From: Desulfofustis sp.
GTDB lineage: Bacteria > Desulfobacterota > Desulfobulbia > Desulfobulbales > Desulfocapsaceae
Assembly (NCBI GenBank): GCA_029287755.1
Contig: JARFQM010000479.1
Coordinates: forward strand, 1-11,437
Length of the DNA: 11,437 nucleotides
Direction of reading: 5' to 3'
Position numbers and translations under genes: made by a program. Below, one piece after another: positions 6,943 through 11,437 of the stretch. The first letter of the stretch is position 1; the number at the start of each line of letters is the position of its first letter. The notes beneath the pieces are model-generated. The model was not told where the DNA came from. It saw only the letters and a program-made list of their open reading frames with translations, and made no database searches.

Positions 6943-8673
6943 TTACTTCATCCAGCGTTTTACCAGTTCATCGTAGTTGACCGTTTCTCCCTGGGGTTTC
7001 TCATTGTCCAGTTTGGCCTTGGGAGAACCCGGCTTGCTCAGCCATTCGGCAGGATCCATCTTCTCGTTTAAGCGCGGACCGCAGCCACCGTAAGTGTTGG
7101 CTTTTTCGTCCGCAGCCTGCATGCGAGCCATGACCAGATCCATTTCCTCGGCCAGACGATCCATGGCCTGCTGCGGAGTGAACGCACCGGAGTTTACGTC
7201 ACCGATCTGCTGCCACCAGATCTGTGCCAGCTTCGGATAGTCCGGCACGTTTACGCCGGTGGGCGACCACATGACCCGGTCGGGCGAGCGGTAGAATTCA
7301 ACCAGACCGCCGAGCTTCGGCGCCCGCTCGGAAAAGCTTTCATGATTTACCGAGCTCTCCCGGATAAAGGTCAGTCCAACATGACTTTTCTTCACGTCCA
7401 CGGTCTTGGAAACCACGAACTGGGAATAGAGCCAGGCGGCCTTGCGGCGATCAACCGGGGTCGACTTGAACAGGGTCCAGGAACCGGCGTCCTGATAGCC
7501 CAGTTTCTGACCGTCTTCCCAATAAGGACCGTGGGGCGAAGGCGCCATGCGCCACAAGGGCATGCCGTTGTCATCAACCGTGTTGTTGCCTTCCGACTTG
7601 GGTGCCACCATGGAGGCGGTGAAGGCGGTATACCAGAAGATCTGCTGGGCAACATTGCCTTGAGAAAGGGCCGGCAGGGACTGATAGAAGTCATAGCTGG
7701 CCGCTCCTGGAGGCGCATATTTGCGCAGCCACTCGTCCCACTTGCGGATCGCATATACTGCAGCGGGGCCGTTGGCGGCGCCGCCGCGTTCCACCGAGGC
7801 GCCAACGGGATTACAGCTGCCCTCTTCCATGCGAATGCCCCACTCGTCCACAGGAACACCGTTTGGCAGTCCTTTGCTGCCGGCGCCCGCCATGGAAAGC
7901 CAGGCGTCCGTCATTCGCCAACCGAGATCAGGCGCACGCTTTCCATAATCCATGTGCCCGTAAACTTTGACGCCGTCAATTTCCTTTACATCATCGGTAA
8001 AAAATTCGGCGATATCCTCATAGGCGGACCAGTTAACCGGCACACCCAGTTCATAACCGTATTTCGCTTTGAATTTTTCCTTCAGATCAGGACGATCAAA
8101 CCAGTCTTTGCGGAACCAGTAGAGGTTGGCGAACTGTTGATCGGGAAGTTGGTACAGTTTTCCGTCAGGACCTGTGGTAAAGGACTTGCCAATGAAATCG
8201 TCAACATCCAGCATGGGATTGGTTACATCCTTTCCTTCTCCGGCCATCCAGTCGGTCAGATTGACCGCCAGCTGCAGGCGTGAATGGGTGCCGATCAAAT
8301 CGGAATCATTGATATAGGCATCGTAGAGATTTCGCTTGGTCTGCATCTGAGTCTGCACCGCCTGGACAACCTCACCCTCACCGAGCAACTGGTGATTGAC
8401 TTTGATCCCGGTGATCTCCTCAAATGCTTTGGTCAGGGTTTTTGATTCGTACTCATGGGTGGGAATCGTTTCGGACAACACATTGATTTCCATTCCCTGG
8501 AAAGGCTTGGCCGCATTGATGAACCATTCCATTTCCTTCATCTGCTCTTCTTTTGACAGTGTTGAAGGCTGGAACTCCTCATCAATCCATTTCTTGGCCT
8601 CATCGACACCGGCGTACACGCTTGAAACGCTGAACGCCGTTACAGCTGTAAACAACGCAATCTTTCGTAACAT
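6943..8673 (-). CDS. glpV: Periplasmic glycerol-binding protein of the ABC transporter (GlpV)
   Basis: Extracellular solute-binding protein (family 1 type) that delivers glycerol to the GlpPQST complex. The 576-residue precursor has a clear signal peptide: MLRK, a hydrophobic core, and cleavage expected after VYA (residue 21). The mature part has the usual two-lobe layout, with recognisable blocks such as LSETIPTHEYES (66-77), TGPDGKLYQLPDQQFANLYW (167-186) and DAGSWTLFKS (395-404). Two cysteines (C287, C531) could form a periplasmic disulfide. It is longer than typical MalE-type proteins (about 400 residues), as expected for the GlpV group. The ATG has an ideal AGGAGG 8 nt upstream. It is the first operon gene and is followed by a stable hairpin. 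The ligand is inferred from linkage to glpD, glpK, glpR and glpU. Confidence 0.9.
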   Translation of the reverse strand: MLRKIALFTAVTAFSVSSVYAGVDEAKKWIDEEFQPSTLSKEEQMKEMEWFINAAKPFQGMEINVLSETIPTHEYESKTLTKAFEEITGIKVNHQLLGEGEVVQAVQTQMQTKRNLYDAYINDSDLIGTHSRLQLAVNLTDWMAGEGKDVTNPMLDVDDFIGKSFTTGPDGKLYQLPDQQFANLYWFRKDWFDRPDLKEKFKAKYGYELGVPVNWSAYEDIAEFFTDDVKEIDGVKVYGHMDYGKRAPDLGWRMTDAWLSMAGAGSKGLPNGVPVDEWGIRMEEGSCNPVGASVERGGAANGPAAVYAIRKWDEWLRKYAPPGAASYDFYQSLPALSQGNVAQQIFWYTAFTASMVAPKSEGNNTVDDNGMPLWRMAPSPHGPYWEDGQKLGYQDAGSWTLFKSTPVDRRKAAWLYSQFVVSKTVDVKKSHVGLTFIRESSVNHESFSERAPKLGGLVEFYRSPDRVMWSPTGVNVPDYPKLAQIWWQQIGDVNSGAFTPQQAMDRLAEEMDLVMARMQAADEKANTYGGCGPRLNEKMDPAEWLSKPGSPKAKLDNEKPQGETVNYDELVKRWMK

Positions 8674-8680
8674 AAAGATA

Positions 8681-8766
8681 ACCTCCTAAGCTGTGTTTAA
8701 TGGATTCGTACTGACCTGTGTTTGATGACCTCCTTAAGCTGTGTTTAACGGATTTGTAATGACCTG
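8681..8766 (-). repeat. Tandemly duplicated glpV leader with two Shine-Dalgarno motifs
   Basis: Two head-to-tail copies, 8681-8718 and 8728-8766, offset by 47-48 nt. On the minus strand each reads CAGGTCA-TAC-AATCC-TTAAACACAGCTTA and ends in AGGAGGT or AAGGAGGT. They differ at only a few bases plus one indel. The copy nearer glpV supplies its ribosome binding site (AGGAGG, 8682-8687). The farther copy has an equally good motif but no start codon behind it. This is seen directly; a role such as a ribosome standby site or repressor binding is unproven. Confidence 0.85.
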
Positions 8767-8778
8767 CACCAAGAAAAC

Positions 8779-8813
8779 ACAATTCTTTTCGCAAGATCAA
8801 CAATTTTTTTCGC
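8779..8813 (-). promoter_or_regulatory. Candidate GlpR operator: two 14-bp direct repeats
   Basis: On the minus strand GCGAAAAAAATTGT (8800-8813) and GCGAAAAGAATTGT (8779-8792) match at 13 of 14 positions and start exactly 21 bp apart, two helical turns, so they lie on the same DNA face. A shorter related CGAAAATTG lies at 8866-8874. DeoR-family repressors often bind repeated CGAAA/TTTCG-type sites, and Pseudomonas GlpR sites contain TTTTCG half-sites. The position upstream of the first glp gene fits. Binding by GlpR is inferred. Confidence 0.5.
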
Positions 8814-8831
8814 TTATTGACCGCTAAGCGA
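8810..8831. promoter_or_regulatory. Inverted repeat TCGCTTA / TAAGCGA
   Basis: Seven-base arms at 8810-8816 and 8825-8831 are separated by 8 nt, so the centre-to-centre distance is 15 bp. It abuts and shares bases with one of the direct repeats at 8800-8813. It is operator-like in size and could be part of the same repressor-binding region; alternatively a chance hairpin in an AT-rich spacer. Confidence 0.35.
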
Positions 8832-8840
8832 TCTAAATAT

Positions 8841-8868
8841 TCGATAATTACAACATAATCTGTAGCAA
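8841..8868 (-). promoter_or_regulatory. Weak candidate promoter for the glp operon
   Basis: On the minus strand TTGCTA (8863-8868) and TATCGA (8841-8846) are 16 nt apart and resemble sigma-70 -35 and -10 boxes, within a very AT-rich tract. Transcription would start near 8835, leaving a leader of about 160 nt that contains both direct repeats and the duplicated leader. Other hexamer pairs in this tract are nearly as good, so the exact promoter is uncertain. Confidence 0.25.
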
Positions 8869-8932
8869 TTTTCGTTTTTCCGCTGTGCAATTTATAGGTC
8901 AGTACCAGGAAAGAGCGAGCGGATAGATGTTA

Positions 8933-8952
8933 GAGAAGATAATTATCTTCTC
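8933..8952. promoter_or_regulatory. Perfect 20-bp palindrome
   Basis: GAGAAGATAATTATCTTCTC is an uninterrupted perfect palindrome with an AT-rich centre, lying in the glpV/reductase spacer. There is no T run on either side, so it is not an intrinsic terminator. It looks like a binding site for a homodimeric regulator. It directly adjoins a TATAAT box 12 nt to its right on the plus strand. No known consensus was recognised. Confidence 0.6.
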
Positions 8953-8970
8953 ATGATGGACCAGTATAAT
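8943..8970 (+). promoter_or_regulatory. Candidate rightward promoter with exact TATAAT box
   Basis: TATAAT at 8965-8970 exactly matches the sigma-70 -10 consensus. The best -35 at a 16-nt spacing, TTATCT (8943-8948), is poor and lies inside the 20-bp palindrome, so a protein bound there would cover the -35 region. It would transcribe the decayed coding sequence and possibly the reductase gene through a leader of about 330 nt. Confidence 0.3.
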
Positions 8971-9223
8971 TTTACCTGGCGACGAAATTTTTTCCCGCCT
9001 GAGCTCATCGAAGATCTACCCATATTTTGGTGATTTTATCCAGCCAGAAACCCGGGAGCTTCTCCCGGCGCAAATGGATCGCCTTATCAGGGGTATCAAG
9101 GAGTTAGGCAGAAGGCCGCTGCTCTGTATGTCGGAAAAGCCGGGCCCGAATGAAATTCTTACCTCGGCTGATAGGGTCTTAGAGGGTGTGAAGACAGATA
9201 GAAACAGGAACGGTTGGACTTGA
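8953..9223 (+). pseudogene. Small frameshifted coding remnant, function unknown
   Basis: Two open stretches abut in different plus-strand frames. The first starts with ATGATG at 8953 (MMDQYNFTWRRNFF and on) and stops at 9031-9033. The second, open from 8957, ends at TGA 9221-9223 and includes GDFIQPETRELLP, IKELGRRPLLCMSEKPGP and ADRVLEGV. Removing one T from the TTTT run at 9025-9028 joins them into a single 89-residue reading frame. The joined sequence has a natural-looking composition, with an amphipathic basic helix (QMDRLIRGIKELGRR). No ribosome binding site is well placed, and the upstream frame is open back to 8866, so it may be the tail of a lost larger gene. I do not recognise the family. 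It could also be a chance open stretch, or a sequencing error in a real small gene. Confidence 0.4.
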
Positions 9224-9248
9224 AAAGGACAGGTTGAGATAGTAAAAC
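9220..9248 (+). promoter_or_regulatory. Candidate promoter of the aldo/keto reductase gene
   Basis: TTGAAA (9220-9225) and TAAAAC (9243-9248) are separated by an ideal 17 nt, with 5 of 6 and 4 of 6 matches to sigma-70 boxes. Transcription would start near 9255, giving a leader of about 50 nt. It is the best-spaced pair seen near this gene, but it rests on hexamer matching alone. Confidence 0.35.
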
Positions 9249-9265
9249 TGAATCACTCACCCCAC

Positions 9266-9292
9266 CAAGCACCCTGTGCTTGAGAGCTCAAG
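9266..9292 (+). promoter_or_regulatory. Two overlapping, mutually exclusive hairpins before the reductase gene
   Basis: CAAGCAC-CCT-GTGCTTG (9266-9282) forms a 7-bp stem, and CTTGAG-AG-CTCAAG (9279-9292) forms a 6-bp stem. They share CTTG at 9279-9282, so only one can form at a time. The ribosome binding site AGAAGGA (9293-9299) follows immediately. This could influence translation; neither hairpin has a following U run, so neither is a terminator. Confidence 0.4.
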
Positions 9293-9304
9293 AGAAGGAT
9301 AATT

Positions 9305-10504
9305 ATGCGCTACAGAACGATGCCGAAAAATGGAGATGAGCTGTCAGTGCTGGGATTCGGCTGTATGCGTTTTCCCATGCTGGAAGATGGCGCTATCCAC
9401 GTGGAAAAAGCGATCGAACAGGTCCGGCATGCCATAGACAACGGCGTCAACTATCTAGATACTGCCTGGCCCTATCACGGCGGTGCGAGTGAGACAATAG
9501 TCGGCTCCGCACTCCAGGGCGGTTACCGCGACCGGGTGAACATTGCCACCAAGCTGCCGACCTGGCTGATCGGCAGCCGCGAAGACATGGATTCCTACCT
9601 CGACAAGCAGCTGGAAAAACTGCAGACCGAGCGGATCGACTACTATCTCCTCCACGCTTTGAACGGCCGCACCTGGGATAAGCTCGCCACTCTGGGCGTC
9701 GCCGAGTTCCTCGACGCTGCCGTCGCGGATGGCCGCATCGTCAACACCGGATTTTCCTTTCACGGCGTGCTGGAGGATTTTAAGCGGATCGTCGACAGCT
9801 ACCCGTGGGTATCCTGTCAGATCCAGTACAACTATCTCGACCAGGAATATCAGGCCGGCACCGAAGGGCTGCAGTACGCCGCCGAGAGGAATCTGGGCAT
9901 CGTTATCATGGAACCGCTGAGAGGCGGGAACCTGGGCCAGCCGGAACCGCCTCCGGCCATCGGCGCCATCTGGGACCGGGCCGAGACCGAACGGACGCCG
10001 GTGGAGTGGGCGCTGCGCTGGATCTGGAATCATCCCGAGGTCACCCTGGTCCTCTCGGGTATGAATGAGGATGCTCATATCGAAGAAAATCTTCGCATCG
10101 CCGACCAGGCGGCAGCGGATTCTCTGACCCCGGAGGAATGCGAGCTGGTTGATCAGGCCGCGGCCGCCTACAAAAGGCTGATGAAAGTGGACTGCACCGG
10201 CTGTGGCTATTGTCTGCCCTGCCCCGAAGCAGTGATGATTCCCGCAATTTTCGAGGTGTACAACAAGATGCATCTATTCGGCCGCAAAAAAGAAGCCAAG
10301 TTCATCTATGCGGTTCGCATGTGCGGCGTCATATCTGGCGCCAAACCTGGCTTCGCCTCCGAATGTGTGCAGTGCGGAGAGTGTCTTGAGAAATGCCCGC
10401 AGTCGATCCCCATTCCCGACATCCTCGAAGATGTCGTTGTCGAACTCGAAGGTCCGGGCATGGATGACCGTGTCGCCTCCATACACAAGATGTTCAAGGC
10501 ATAA
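9305..10504 (+). CDS. Aldo/keto reductase with C-terminal 4Fe-4S ferredoxin domain
   Basis: Cytoplasmic oxidoreductase of 399 residues with two parts. The N-terminal TIM-barrel aldo/keto reductase domain (about 1-285) has the catalytic tetrad visible as Asp52 and Tyr57 (YLDTAWPYHGG), Lys83 (IATKLP) and His117 (YYLLHALNG). A C-terminal ferredoxin-like domain has two cysteine clusters, CTGCGYCLPCP (297-307) and CVQCGECLEKCP (354-365), plus an isolated Cys340. This fusion is common in anaerobes and likely links a carbonyl reduction to iron-sulfur electron carriers; the substrate is unknown. The first cluster has only two residues before the last Cys, as is usual in this group. The ATG has AGAAGGA 5 nt upstream. 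It is divergent from the glp operon. A link to glycerol-derived aldehydes or dihydroxyacetone is possible but unsupported by sequence. Confidence 0.9.
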   Translation: MRYRTMPKNGDELSVLGFGCMRFPMLEDGAIHVEKAIEQVRHAIDNGVNYLDTAWPYHGGASETIVGSALQGGYRDRVNIATKLPTWLIGSREDMDSYLDKQLEKLQTERIDYYLLHALNGRTWDKLATLGVAEFLDAAVADGRIVNTGFSFHGVLEDFKRIVDSYPWVSCQIQYNYLDQEYQAGTEGLQYAAERNLGIVIMEPLRGGNLGQPEPPPAIGAIWDRAETERTPVEWALRWIWNHPEVTLVLSGMNEDAHIEENLRIADQAAADSLTPEECELVDQAAAAYKRLMKVDCTGCGYCLPCPEAVMIPAIFEVYNKMHLFGRKKEAKFIYAVRMCGVISGAKPGFASECVQCGECLEKCPQSIPIPDILEDVVVELEGPGMDDRVASIHKMFKA

Positions 10505-10592
10505 CAGCGCTGAGCGGCGGCAGACTGACAAAGCAGGACGACTGCTGTGGTTGAAACAGTGGCAGAAAGGCTGAATTTTCTGTCGACTTATG

Positions 10593-10616
10593 GGTACCAT
10601 TTTACTATATGGTACC
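10593..10616. promoter_or_regulatory. Paired GGTACC palindromes upstream of argF
   Basis: GGTACCAT (10593-10600) and its complement ATGGTACC (10609-10616) form an 8-bp inverted repeat with an 8-nt AT-rich spacer. The right half extends to a perfect 10-bp palindrome, ATGGTACCAT (10609-10618), and GGTACCAT recurs exactly 18 bp apart. A possible -10 box TATATG (10606-10611) falls inside. The layout resembles a tandem operator over the argF promoter. It does not match the usual ArgR box (TGAAT-type arms), so the regulator is unknown. The rest of the 174-nt spacer shows nothing else clear. Confidence 0.45.
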
Positions 10617-10633
10617 ATGCAGTTTAACCTTAG

Positions 10634-11437
<804 letters not shown>

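Noticed and set aside
7342..8283. Long plus-strand frame (313 codons) antisense to glpV
   Set aside because: A shadow of the GC-rich third positions of glpV; no ribosome binding site and no recognisable domain.
8600..8890. 96-codon minus-strand frame starting with TTG and overlapping the start of glpV
   Set aside because: It spans the AT-rich promoter and duplicated leader, runs into glpV in another frame, has no ribosome binding site, and differences between its repeat copies change amino acids, so it is not behaving as coding sequence.
8771..8890. Searched for CRP (TGTGA-N6-TCACA) and sigma-54 (GG-N10-GC) sites upstream of glpV
   Set aside because: No acceptable match to either consensus on either strand.
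9052..9068. Perfect 7-bp GC hairpin CCGGGAG-CTT-CTCCCGG considered as a terminator
   Set aside because: No U run follows on the plus strand and only three T on the minus strand; it lies inside the decayed coding remnant and no transcript is known to end there.
9455..10273. 272-codon minus-strand frame antisense to the reductase gene
   Set aside because: It mirrors the codon structure of the reductase gene, which has the full catalytic tetrad and cysteine clusters; no domain recognised on the opposite strand.
10563..10582. CAGAAA / TTTCTG inverted repeat after the reductase gene considered as its terminator
   Set aside because: Only 6 AT-rich base pairs with an 8-nt loop and no following T run; too weak to call.

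Overview
The window carries a glycerol-uptake and catabolism operon on the minus strand (about 8.7 kb down to the left edge). Divergent from it on the plus strand are an aldo/keto reductase with two iron-sulfur motifs and the start of an ornithine carbamoyltransferase gene. GC content is moderate in genes and low in the 8.7-9.0 kb spacer. The iron-sulfur aldo/keto reductase and the style of the carbamoyltransferase suggest an anaerobic or facultative Gram-negative bacterium, perhaps a Desulfobacterota (sulfate-reducer-like) member. That placement is inference. The glycerol ABC locus itself is best known from Rhizobium and other Proteobacteria.

Layout of the glp operon, in transcription order on the minus strand: glpV (periplasmic binding protein), a very stable intergenic hairpin, glpR (DeoR-type repressor), glpS and glpT (two different ATPase subunits), glpP and glpQ (two permeases), glpU (small DUF2160 membrane protein), glpD (FAD glycerol-3-phosphate dehydrogenase) and glpK (glycerol kinase, cut by the window edge). 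GlpV captures glycerol, GlpPQST imports it with ATP, GlpK phosphorylates it, and GlpD oxidises glycerol-3-phosphate to dihydroxyacetone phosphate at the membrane. GlpR presumably senses a pathway intermediate and represses the set. Gene spacing is tight (8-bp overlap to about 120 nt), as expected of one transcript.

The 631-nt spacer between glpV and the reductase gene (8674-9304) is rich in structure. It holds a tandemly duplicated glpV leader with two Shine-Dalgarno motifs, two 14-bp direct repeats 21 bp apart that look like a DeoR-family operator, a perfect 20-bp palindrome next to a TATAAT box, and what looks like a small decayed coding sequence that one single-base frameshift correction opens to 89 codons. 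A second spacer (10505-10678) carries paired GGTACC palindromes just upstream of argF.

The most interesting protein-level observation is that the two ATPases have complementary defects. GlpT has lost the LSGGQ signature and GlpS has lost the H-loop histidine, so a GlpS-GlpT heterodimer would have one intact and one doubly degenerate ATP site. GlpD also carries substitutions at positions equivalent to substrate-site residues of E. coli GlpD. No RNA genes, insertion sequences or CRISPR arrays were seen.
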